Assembly (NCBI GenBank): GCA_002441095.1
Contig: DJVG01000033.1
Span: 13,680-66,198 of the forward strand
Reading direction: 5' to 3'
Length of the DNA: 52,519 nucleotides
Origin: Elusimicrobia bacterium UBA6262
Lineage (GTDB): Bacteria > CAYTYR01 > UBA6262
The translations under genes were made by a program, and so were the position numbers. A model generated the notes under the pieces. It was not told the origin of the DNA. It ran no database searches and saw nothing but the letters and a program-made list of their open reading frames with translations. Positions 7,531-14,533 of this stretch are shown one piece after another. Position 1 is the first letter of the stretch, and each line of letters begins with the position of its first letter.

Positions 7531-8757
7531 TTGCCTAACACCACGATCACTGCCTGGTTAATCAAGGAACATGAACAGGTCATGCGGGAGATCATCCTGC
7601 CGGAATTCAAAAAGGAATATCCGGACATAGATGTCTTGTTGACCACGACTACCTGGGAATTCTTGTGGGACAAGGTGCTCCGTTACCATAAAAGGAATCA
7701 AGGCCCGGATGTGTTCCAGATAGGCAATACTTTAAACGGTGTATTAGCCAAAATGGGGGCCATCAAGGATATCACTAAAATGGTTAGCCGGATCGGGGGC
7801 CTCACTCCTTTCACCCGGGCGGTTACGCATCTGTGCGTATATCCCGGGACCAGTATTGTCCATTCCGTGCCCTGGTACCTGGACATGCGCATCCTGTGCT
7901 ATCGTGATAATATTTTAAATGCCTTGAGCATTAATGAAAATGAACTGCTGACTATTAGCGGGTTGGTCAAGGTCTGCAGCAAGGTGCACAATTTTAAAGT
8001 GAATAACAAGGAAGTAGCGGCTTTTGGGGTCTTTGGACAAAAGGATGCGATGCTGCTGCATAACCTGGCTCCCTGGATCTGGGATTTTGGCGGGGATTTT
8101 TTAAGCCCGGATACGAAAGAGATCAGGTTTAACTCCGCAAGATCGCTGCAAGGCATAAAAGCTTATTTTGATTTTATCAACACATATTGCCATCATGAGA
8201 CAGTTTTGCAAAGCTCAGCTGAATTGACTGAGAATTTTATGATCAAGGGCAGTTACTGCTTTGGCAATTTTGCCCCTACCGTATATAATAAATATCTGGA
8301 TCCGGCCAGCCTGTTGCGTAACCAGTTGAGCCAGTATATAGACATCGCCACAATGCCGGCAGGCCCTAATGGCCGCTATACTTTCCTGGGCGGCAGCAAC
8401 CTGGCTATTTCTTCCTTTTCCCAGCATCCTGACGAAGCCTGGGTATTCATTGCCTTCCTGTTGCAGCAGAGGATACAGGAGTTATTCTGTAAATTTACTC
8501 ACCAGCCGCCCAGTCTGAGCAAATGCTATACACCGGGATTCTTAATGGATAAACCCATTGGTAAAGCGTTACGCGAATCGCTTCATTACGGGCGGTGTTT
8601 CCCGAATCTGGCAAACTGGGCTTTGATCGAAGACGTTTTAGTGGAAACTATCCATGAAATGTTAGCTGCTATTAAAGATGGCTCATACAGTGAAAAATTG
8701 CTGGTCGAAAAGTTCAATGCCGCCGCGGCTAAGGCCGGAGAATTGCTTAAGAACTAA
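7531..8757 (+). CDS. Solute-binding protein fold without signal peptide
   Basis: About 408-residue protein of the family-1 extracellular solute-binding (MalE-like) type. Visible signs: the opening strand TTITAWLIKEHEQVMREIILPEF, the PDVFQIGNT segment, VPWYLDMRILCYRDNIL, the APWIWDFGGDFLS helix, IDIATMPAGPNGRYTFLGGSNLAIS, and a C-terminal pair of helices. These are classic SBP landmarks. It has no hydrophobic N terminus and no lipobox, so it should stay in the cytoplasm. I choose TTG 7531 because AAAGGTGA stands five bases before it; GTG 7522 in the same frame lacks such a site. No ABC permease genes follow. Instead two membrane proteins, a soluble kinase and a receiver follow, so a sensory role is possible. 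Confidence 0.8.
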   Translation: MPNTTITAWLIKEHEQVMREIILPEFKKEYPDIDVLLTTTTWEFLWDKVLRYHKRNQGPDVFQIGNTLNGVLAKMGAIKDITKMVSRIGGLTPFTRAVTHLCVYPGTSIVHSVPWYLDMRILCYRDNILNALSINENELLTISGLVKVCSKVHNFKVNNKEVAAFGVFGQKDAMLLHNLAPWIWDFGGDFLSPDTKEIRFNSARSLQGIKAYFDFINTYCHHETVLQSSAELTENFMIKGSYCFGNFAPTVYNKYLDPASLLRNQLSQYIDIATMPAGPNGRYTFLGGSNLAISSFSQHPDEAWVFIAFLLQQRIQELFCKFTHQPPSLSKCYTPGFLMDKPIGKALRESLHYGRCFPNLANWALIEDVLVETIHEMLAAIKDGSYSEKLLVEKFNAAAAKAGELLKN

Positions 8758-8786
8758 ATCCCAGAGTCACTCTCAAAAAGGCGCTG

Positions 8787-9320
8787 ATGATGATCGAAAA
8801 GGAAGAGATCCAAAAAATTAAAAAGGGAATCCTCATAGTATCGGGCATCCTGCTTTTATTATATCTGCCGTCTATCCATACTTTTTTGCAGGTCAATTTG
8901 GGCCATAAATTCCGGATCTACCTGGCCGAAAAACCCAAAAGCTATAAAGAAGCTAAAAATATGGCTTTGGAAGATTTCCAGTTAGAAAAGATCCCGTTTA
9001 TCCAGGAAAAAGATATCAGCGGGTATGATTTTGAAAATGCCATAATTAATTTTGACCCTAAAAGAAGGTTATTTGATTCGACTACTTACCTAAAGTTGAT
9101 CGGCCGGGTGTTTGTCGTCTGCCTGGGGCAGCAGCGGCTCTATTACGGGACCTTTTGGACATATAAGATCGCTCACGGTACGGACACGATCATCGCCATT
9201 CCGGACCGGCAGGGGATCAAGATCGAACCCGGGTATTTCGGCATGAATGCAAAATTTAACGCCCTGGTCCATGATGAAGATATCAGGAAAAGATTTAGCA
9301 TGATACAAAAACTGCGGTAA
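8787..9320 (+). CDS. Membrane-anchored protein of unknown function
   Basis: 177 residues that I do not recognise. A basic N terminus is followed by one hydrophobic segment at about 14-33 (ILIVSGILLLLYLPSIHTFL), then a soluble part of about 140 residues with mixed alpha/beta character (FDSTTYLKLIGRVFVVCLGQQ, then IIAIPDRQGIKIEPGYFG). The long domain would face the periplasm if the positive-inside rule holds. ATG 8787 and 8790 are both possible starts. It sits between the solute-binding protein and a DUF2238 membrane protein. Confidence 0.6.
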   Translation: MMIEKEEIQKIKKGILIVSGILLLLYLPSIHTFLQVNLGHKFRIYLAEKPKSYKEAKNMALEDFQLEKIPFIQEKDISGYDFENAIINFDPKRRLFDSTTYLKLIGRVFVVCLGQQRLYYGTFWTYKIAHGTDTIIAIPDRQGIKIEPGYFGMNAKFNALVHDEDIRKRFSMIQKLR

Positions 9321-9321
9321 A

Positions 9322-9368
9322 ATAGTTGGTAGTTGATTATTGATAGTTCCCGCCAAAGGCGGGACGGG
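9322..9368. repeat. GTTGAT-type short repeats and CCCGCC palindrome
   Basis: Degenerate GTTGATA-like units (9325-9347) are followed by TCCCGCC (9348-9354), loop AAA, GGCGGGA (9358-9364). The palindrome core matches 4050-4062 and the GTTGATA units recur at 13273-13310 and 49280-49410. Confidence 0.6.
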
Positions 9369-9394
9369 ATTGAAAAGCAAAACCAGGGGAAAAA

Positions 9395-10015
9395 GTGAAA
9401 CAGAAACTGCCGCTCATACTTTTAGTGACCTATCTTATTTATTTTTGCCTGCTGGGGATCAAACCGTATAGCCGGTCAGTTTGGTTTGTTGAAAATATGG
9501 CTATTGTGCCGATCGTGCTTTTCCTGGTGCTTACGTACCGCCAATTCCGGTTTTCCAACATTTCCTATGTGCTGATGAGCTTCCTGATCTTTATGCATAC
9601 TTTTGGCGGGCATTTTACCTTTGAGCGGGTGCCGTTTGCGTTGATCACTGATTTGTTTGGCTTCCAACGCAATCATTATGACCGGATCGCGCATTTTACC
9701 GTAGGATTTTATGCTTTCCCGGTAGCTGAATATATCCAGCGCCGGAAATTATCAAATTCCCTGGTTTTGACAATATTATTCAGCGTGTTCTCTATTTGTA
9801 CGGTAGCTTTGCTCTACGAATTATTTGAATGGGGATACGCGGTGTTCGCTGACCCGTCTGCCGGGATCGCGGTGCTGGGCAGCCAGGGAGATATCTGGGA
9901 CGCGCAAAAAGATATGCTGGCTGATACGCTGGGGGCGGTTTTTGCCGCCATACTGTTCTTTATAGTGCAGAAGAAAAAAGTGAATATAGTCGAATGCGGC
10001 GGTCAGGGAGGATAG
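9395..10015 (+). CDS. DUF2238 (YjdF-like) inner-membrane protein
   Basis: 206-residue polytopic membrane protein with about six hydrophobic segments (5-22, 31-46, 55-72, 95-112, 121-145, 178-192). The signature FGFQRNHYDRIAHFTVGF and GSQGDIWDAQKDMLADTLGA, with conserved Asp, His and Glu (ALLYELFEWGYA), identifies the DUF2238/YjdF family. Its function is not established; the charged residues inside membrane segments suggest a transporter or membrane-embedded enzyme. It starts at GTG 9395 and ends directly at the ATG of the kinase gene (TAG then ATG), so translation is coupled. Confidence 0.85.
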   Translation: MKQKLPLILLVTYLIYFCLLGIKPYSRSVWFVENMAIVPIVLFLVLTYRQFRFSNISYVLMSFLIFMHTFGGHFTFERVPFALITDLFGFQRNHYDRIAHFTVGFYAFPVAEYIQRRKLSNSLVLTILFSVFSICTVALLYELFEWGYAVFADPSAGIAVLGSQGDIWDAQKDMLADTLGAVFAAILFFIVQKKKVNIVECGGQGG

Positions 10016-10786
10016 ATGACTGGTGTAGATGAACGCGACAAGAAGATAGATGAATTGAATAAAACCATTGAAATGCTTAAATTTAGCCAGAATCAGCTGG
10101 CCCAGGCTGAAAAATTGAAAATAATCGACGAATTTGCCCATGGGCTGTCCCACGAGGTCAAGAATCCTTTAGCCATTATCCTCCAAGGAGTGGATTATCT
10201 CTCGACTAAGGTCAATAAGGATGATCCCAGCGTCACTTCAACCATTGGCTATATGAAAGATGCGATCAAGCGCGCCGATAAGGTGATCGGTGATTTTCTG
10301 AATTTCTCCAGCATATCAGCGCTGGAGCTGGAACCGGCAGATTTGAGTGCCGTTATGGATAATTCGCTCGTGCTGGTGCGTCACCAGCTGGAAACGCACC
10401 GCATCGAAGTGGTTAAAGAATACCAACCCGGCCTACCCCTGGTCAAGCTCGACCAGGACAAGATCACCCAGGTATTGGTAAATCTAGTCCTGAATGCTAT
10501 TCAATCTATGCCTGAAGGTGGGAAGATAATAATCCGCAGCACCCTGGAACAAGGCCAGCCTATCCGGGTTAAACTGGAAATAGAAGATACCGGCCAGGGG
10601 ATGGCAGCCGATGACTTAGCCCGGGCCTTTGATTTTTTCTTCACCACCAAACGCAGTAAAGGTAACATTGGTTTGGGACTGTCTACGGTTAAAACGATCT
10701 TGGATATGCACGGCGGTGAAATTAAACTGGAAAACAAGGAAAGTGAAGGTGTCAAGGTTACCATAATTCTAAATGCCGGACAGTAG
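10016..10786 (+). CDS. Soluble histidine kinase
   Basis: 256-residue two-component kinase without membrane segment or recognisable sensor domain. The N-terminal 45 residues form a heptad-rich helix. The H box GLSHEVKNPLAIIL carries the phospho-acceptor His46. The ATPase domain has the N box LVNLVLNAIQSMPEGG, G1 EDTGQGM, F box FDFFFTTK and G2 NIGLGLSTVK. The order and spacing match NtrB/AtoS-like kinases. Without a sensor domain, input probably arrives by protein contact, perhaps through the DUF2238 protein or the cytoplasmic solute-binding protein encoded just before. The stop overlaps the leader of the response-regulator gene. Confidence 0.9.
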   Translation: MTGVDERDKKIDELNKTIEMLKFSQNQLAQAEKLKIIDEFAHGLSHEVKNPLAIILQGVDYLSTKVNKDDPSVTSTIGYMKDAIKRADKVIGDFLNFSSISALELEPADLSAVMDNSLVLVRHQLETHRIEVVKEYQPGLPLVKLDQDKITQVLVNLVLNAIQSMPEGGKIIIRSTLEQGQPIRVKLEIEDTGQGMAADDLARAFDFFFTTKRSKGNIGLGLSTVKTILDMHGGEIKLENKESEGVKVTIILNAGQ

Positions 10787-10799
10787 GGGGAGAGTACAA

Positions 10800-11213
10800 A
10801 TGGCTAAAAGAACGATTTTGATCATTGATGACGAGGTCAGTTTTGCAGAGATGGTGAAATTGAATTTGGAAGATACCGAGGATTATGAGGTCAGGACAGA
10901 ATACAAAGGCGCAGATGGCGTAAAAACCGCTCTGGAATTTGACCCGGACCTGATCCTGCTGGATATTATGCTACCTGATAAGGATGGCTTTGACGTGCTC
11001 AAAGATCTCAAAGAGAATGAGAAAACCAAGGCTATACCGATCATTATGCTGACCGCCTTAAAAAGCGATCCGGTAAAGTTCAAGGCAGCGACACTCTACG
11101 CTGAAGAATTCATGGTAAAGCCGGTCACCGTGAAAATGCTGGTAGAAAAAATTGAGGAAGTATTAGACCGGCGGATAGTGGAAAAAATGAAAAGGGACGA
11201 ACCCAAAAATTAA
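10800..11213 (+). CDS. Receiver-only response regulator
   Basis: 137-residue CheY-like protein. Asp10 and Asp11 (IIDDE), phospho-acceptor Asp55 (LILLDIMLPDKDG), Thr85 (MLTA) and Lys107 (VKPV) are all present. It has no output domain, only a short charged C-terminal extension, so it acts by protein contact or in a phosphorelay. I place the start at ATG 10800 because GGGGGAGAG stands at the right distance; an in-frame ATG 27 bases earlier would overlap the kinase gene and add a non-conserved stretch. It is the likely partner of the adjacent kinase. The stop shares bases with the next ATG (TAATG). Confidence 0.9.
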   Translation: MAKRTILIIDDEVSFAEMVKLNLEDTEDYEVRTEYKGADGVKTALEFDPDLILLDIMLPDKDGFDVLKDLKENEKTKAIPIIMLTALKSDPVKFKAATLYAEEFMVKPVTVKMLVEKIEEVLDRRIVEKMKRDEPKN

Positions 11214-11224
11214 TGGAGCAGGTG

Positions 11225-11968
11225 ATGAGCGATATATTTTTTGAGATACATGCCGATAATCCCCGGGAAGGTCCCGGGGATTTTACATCAACAAAGAGAG
11301 CTTTCCTGGCGCTGAAAAACCTGCCGGGAAAGCCAAGCATATTGGATATCGGCTGCGGCCCGGGTAAGCAGACATTGGACCTGGCGCAAATAACCAAAGG
11401 GAACATTACTGCCGTCGATAATCATGAGTCTTTCCTGGCCCAGCTGAACAGGCAGATTATCAGCCAGGGCCTGCAAAAGCGAGTACAAGCAGTCAAAGGA
11501 GATATGTTCAGCCTGAATTTCCCGCCCCAGTCTTTTGATATTATCTGGTCCGAAGGGGCTATTTATATCATTGGCTTTGAGCAAGGCTTGGCCGCGTGGA
11601 AAAGGTTCTTGAAACCAAAGGGGTATATCGTTGTTTCTGAATTAACCCGGCTCAAAGAGAACCCGCCGGCAGAGGCCAGGGAATTCTGGGAAGGGGCCTA
11701 TCCTGCCATGCGTGATATTGCCGGTAACATGGCGATCATCGCTGCTGCCGGATATTCCCTGATCGAGCATTTTACTTTGCCTGAAAGCGCCTGGCTGGAA
11801 GAGTATTATGCCCCGCTGCAAAAAAGGGTGGAAAAACTGAAAATAAAGTACCAGAATGATCCGGCAGCCCTGAAAGTACTGGCAGCAGAGGATTTTGAAA
11901 GGGAATCATATAGAAAATATGCCGCGTACTATGGCTATGTTTTTTATCTTATGAAACAAGTTGTATAG
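11225..11968 (+). CDS. Class I SAM-dependent methyltransferase
   Basis: 247-residue Rossmann-fold methyltransferase. Motif I ILDIGCGPGKQ lies at about 39-49, an acidic strand-2 end follows (ITAVDNH), and motif IV-like WSEGAIYIIGFEQGLAAWKRFLKPKG is typical of the UbiE/small-molecule type. The C-terminal part has helices and conserved-looking aromatic residues (EEYYAPLQ). The substrate is unknown. The frame is open from ATG 11213, which overlaps the upstream stop, but GGAG before ATG 11225 and the MSDIFFEIH opening argue for the later start. It is the last gene of the msrB-to-regulator run. Confidence 0.82.
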   Translation: MSDIFFEIHADNPREGPGDFTSTKRAFLALKNLPGKPSILDIGCGPGKQTLDLAQITKGNITAVDNHESFLAQLNRQIISQGLQKRVQAVKGDMFSLNFPPQSFDIIWSEGAIYIIGFEQGLAAWKRFLKPKGYIVVSELTRLKENPPAEAREFWEGAYPAMRDIAGNMAIIAAAGYSLIEHFTLPESAWLEEYYAPLQKRVEKLKIKYQNDPAALKVLAAEDFERESYRKYAAYYGYVFYLMKQVV

Positions 11969-11998
11969 CTGAAAAAGATAGTAATTTATGTCTTTGTA

Positions 11999-12007
11999 TG
12001 GTATAAT
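11999..12007 (+). promoter_or_regulatory. Extended -10 promoter for a leaderless transcript
   Basis: TGGTATAAT at 11999-12007 (TGn plus a perfect TATAAT). The usual start, 6-7 bases downstream, falls on the ATG at 12013. No good -35 box lies 17 bases upstream, as is common for extended -10 promoters. Confidence 0.65.
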
Positions 12008-12012
12008 ATAAA

Positions 12013-13266
12013 ATGGTTCAAAATGAAAATAAATTAGGCCTAATTGTTGTTGGCGGAGGACCGGCAGGGATGATGGCTGCTGGAAGATCTGCTGAGCTTG
12101 GGGCAAAAGTCCTGCTCGCCGAGAAAACCAGTCAATTAGGCGCTAAATTGCTCATGACTGGCGGCGGCAGGTGCAATATTACCAATAAAGCCAGTTTTAA
12201 GGAATTCATCGCTGCGTTTGGGAAAAACGGTAAATTTCTCTACCGGGCCTTGCATGTATTTTCGAACCAGGACCTGGTTGACTTTTTTTCTGCCCGCGGC
12301 CTGAATATGCGGGCAGATCCTGATGGCAAAATATTCCCGGCCAATGACAGCGCTGAAAGTGTCTTGAAAGTATTAAGAAAGTATCTGGAAGATAATAATG
12401 TGCAGGTCCGGCATAATACAGCTGTGCAGAAAATAATCTGCCACGAGAGCAAGGTCACAGGGGTACAAACAGCTGATGGCCGGATCCTGGCTGGCGGCAA
12501 GGTGATCATTGCTACAGGAGGGCTGTCGTACCCTAAGACCGGTTCTGCTGGTGACGGATACAAACTGGCCAGGGATTGCGGGCACACTATTATTCCGCTC
12601 AGGCCCGGGCTCATCCCGCTGGAATCAGATGAAGAATTTATACCCGTACTGCCAGGTTTGACTTTAAAGCATATCCTTATTTCCATCGTCATAGACGGTA
12701 AAATTAAAGCTTCAGCGCAGGGAGATATTTTATTTACGCATTTCGGCGTATCTGGCCCTACAGTATTGATCTTGAGCCGGATGGCAGTGGATGCTTTAGA
12801 CCTGGGCCAAAAGGTGGAGCTTGCCCTGCATTTATTGCCTGAGTACAATAACCATGATTTTGAAAAATACCTGCAGGAGGAATTGGATTCACGCGGGTCG
12901 AAAACATTTGCCAACTATGTGAAAGATATCCTGCCTGATTCCCTGGCTCCGGTCTTTGTGCGCCGGTGCGCGATACCTCCGGAGAAAAAGTGCAGTATCA
13001 TCACCCGGGAAGAACGGAAGATCATTGCCCGGTGCTTCACTGATTTCAGGATAAATATCACCAGTCCCCGGCCGATCGCAGAAGCCACAGTGACGCGGGG
13101 CGGAATAACCATAAAGGAAATAGATCCGCAAACTATGGAGTCTAAAAAAGTAAAAGGTTTGTATTTTTGCGGGGAAATGATCGATCTGGACGGCCTGACC
13201 GGCGGGTATAATTTGCAGGAAGCTTTTTCCACAGGATACCTGGCGGGGATGAAAGCAGCAGAATAA
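12013..13266 (+). CDS. BaiN/HI0933-type FAD-dependent oxidoreductase
   Basis: 417-residue flavoprotein of the HI0933/YhiN (BaiN) family. Dinucleotide-binding motif VVGGGPAGMMAA is at 12-23, followed by the family hallmark KLLMTGGGRCNITN (46-59), then FFSARGL, GKIFPANDSAESVL, and near the end GLYFCGEMIDLDGLTGGYNLQ with AFSTG. Length is normal. The physiological substrate is uncertain. There is no Shine-Dalgarno sequence before ATG 12013, and a TGnTATAAT promoter ends five bases upstream, so the message is probably leaderless. It is a single-gene unit followed by GTTGATA repeats. Confidence 0.9.
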   Translation: MVQNENKLGLIVVGGGPAGMMAAGRSAELGAKVLLAEKTSQLGAKLLMTGGGRCNITNKASFKEFIAAFGKNGKFLYRALHVFSNQDLVDFFSARGLNMRADPDGKIFPANDSAESVLKVLRKYLEDNNVQVRHNTAVQKIICHESKVTGVQTADGRILAGGKVIIATGGLSYPKTGSAGDGYKLARDCGHTIIPLRPGLIPLESDEEFIPVLPGLTLKHILISIVIDGKIKASAQGDILFTHFGVSGPTVLILSRMAVDALDLGQKVELALHLLPEYNNHDFEKYLQEELDSRGSKTFANYVKDILPDSLAPVFVRRCAIPPEKKCSIITREERKIIARCFTDFRINITSPRPIAEATVTRGGITIKEIDPQTMESKKVKGLYFCGEMIDLDGLTGGYNLQEAFSTGYLAGMKAAE

Positions 13267-13272
13267 AAGAAA

Positions 13273-13310
13273 GTTGATAGTTGATAGTACGCTACGCTGA
13301 TAGTTGATAG
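13273..13310. repeat. GTTGATA short-repeat tract
   Basis: Four GTTGATAG-type units at 13273-13286 and 13299-13310, separated by a palindrome-like GTACGCTACGC. The same unit recurs at 9325-9347 and 49280-49410. The rest of 13311-13387 shows nothing further. Confidence 0.7.
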
Positions 13311-13387
13311 AAAAACATAGAAACGTAAAAAATAAAATGATATAACAACATAGTAACAGAAACTAATAACGCATAACAGGGAGAGTC

Positions 13388-14461
13388 GTGAGTTTAAAAT
13401 TTAAAGATCTCAATATTGGCGGATTGATCATAGACCTGCCGTTAATCCAGGGCGGGATGGGAGTGAGAGTATCTAACTCCTCCCTGGTTTCAGCAGTATC
13501 CAACGAAGGCGCTTTAGGCGTGATCGCTGCGGTAGGCCTGGGCGAAGAAGGCGATGAAATCGGTACTAATTACGTGGAACGGTCGCGTTCCGCCTTTATC
13601 AAGAGCATACAGGAAACCAGGAAGCTGACCCAAAAACCCTTTGGCGTGAATATCATGTGCGCCTTGGGTAATTACGATGACCTGGTCAATGCGGCCCAGG
13701 AAGAAAATGTGGATGTGATAATTTCCGGGGCTGGCTTGCCGTTGAAATTGCCTTCATTGGTCAAAAACACCAAAACCAAACTGGTGCCGATCGTATCTTC
13801 CGGACGAGCGGCATATATTATTTGCAGCGCCTGGCAAAGAAGGTATAAGCGCCTTCCTGATGCTATTGTCGTGGAAGGACCATTAGCCGGAGGTCACCTG
13901 GGTTACAGCCTGGAAGAATTGAATGACAGCGAGGGTTTTAACCTGGATAAGATCCTGAAAGAAGTCCTGGCTACGGTCAAGGCCTTCGAAACCAATGAAC
14001 ATAAGATCCCGGTCATCGCTGCCGGCGGCATCTTTGACGGTAAGGATATCGCCCGGGTCATGAACCTGGGTGCCAGCGGTGTACAAATGGCCACCAGGTT
14101 TGTCTGTACTAATGAATGCGATGTCTCGATTAAATATAAAGAAGTGTATTTAGCGGCCAAAGAAGAAGATATCATCATTATCAAAGGTCCGGTCGGAATG
14201 CCTGGCCGGGTCATCAACAGTGAATTCGTCAGAAGGATCAATAGCGGTGAAAAGATGGATAGCTGCAAGTATCGCCGGTGCCTGGTAACCTGCGACCCGA
14301 CTAAGGTAAATTACTGCATTGCTAAGGCCCTGCTCAACGCGGCCCGCGGGGAAATGGATAAGGGATTTGCCATGGCTGGACACAATGCCCACCGGATCGA
14401 TAAAATTGTCTCAGTCAAGGAATTGATCACTGAACTGGTGGCAGAGGTACGGAAGGCATAA
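13388..14461 (+). CDS. Nitronate monooxygenase / FabK-like FMN enzyme
   Basis: 357-residue FMN-dependent TIM-barrel oxidoreductase of the 2-nitropropane dioxygenase family. N-terminal PLIQGGMGVRVSNSSLVSAVSNEGALGVIA, the central DAIVVEGPLAGGHLG, and the phosphate-binding IPVIAAGGIFDGKDIARVMNLGASGVQMATRF are the family landmarks. Near the C terminus a run of four Cys (CKYRRCLVTCDP...NYC) is unusual for plain nitronate monooxygenases and could hold a metal or a disulfide pair; this is inference. The true substrate may differ from nitronate. It starts at GTG 13388 after GGGAGAG. Confidence 0.88.
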   Translation: MSLKFKDLNIGGLIIDLPLIQGGMGVRVSNSSLVSAVSNEGALGVIAAVGLGEEGDEIGTNYVERSRSAFIKSIQETRKLTQKPFGVNIMCALGNYDDLVNAAQEENVDVIISGAGLPLKLPSLVKNTKTKLVPIVSSGRAAYIICSAWQRRYKRLPDAIVVEGPLAGGHLGYSLEELNDSEGFNLDKILKEVLATVKAFETNEHKIPVIAAGGIFDGKDIARVMNLGASGVQMATRFVCTNECDVSIKYKEVYLAAKEEDIIIIKGPVGMPGRVINSEFVRRINSGEKMDSCKYRRCLVTCDPTKVNYCIAKALLNAARGEMDKGFAMAGHNAHRIDKIVSVKELITELVAEVRKA

Positions 14462-14462
14462 A

Positions 14463-14497
14463 AGCCGTTCGTAGTTCGTCGTTAGTGGTTCATCGAA
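14463..14497. repeat. GTTCGT short-repeat tract
   Basis: Degenerate CGTTCGTAGTTCGTCGTTAG units between the flavoprotein and the ABC-F gene. Close relatives occur inside the ABC-F coding region (16032-16062) and at 49315-49345. Confidence 0.6.
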
Positions 14498-14533
14498 CAG
14501 AAAATGATATTAAGTACCGGAAAAATATAAAAC

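Noticed and set aside
12240..12914. 224-codon antisense frame opposite the BaiN-type gene
   Set aside because: Low-complexity Ser-rich translation typical of an antisense shadow.
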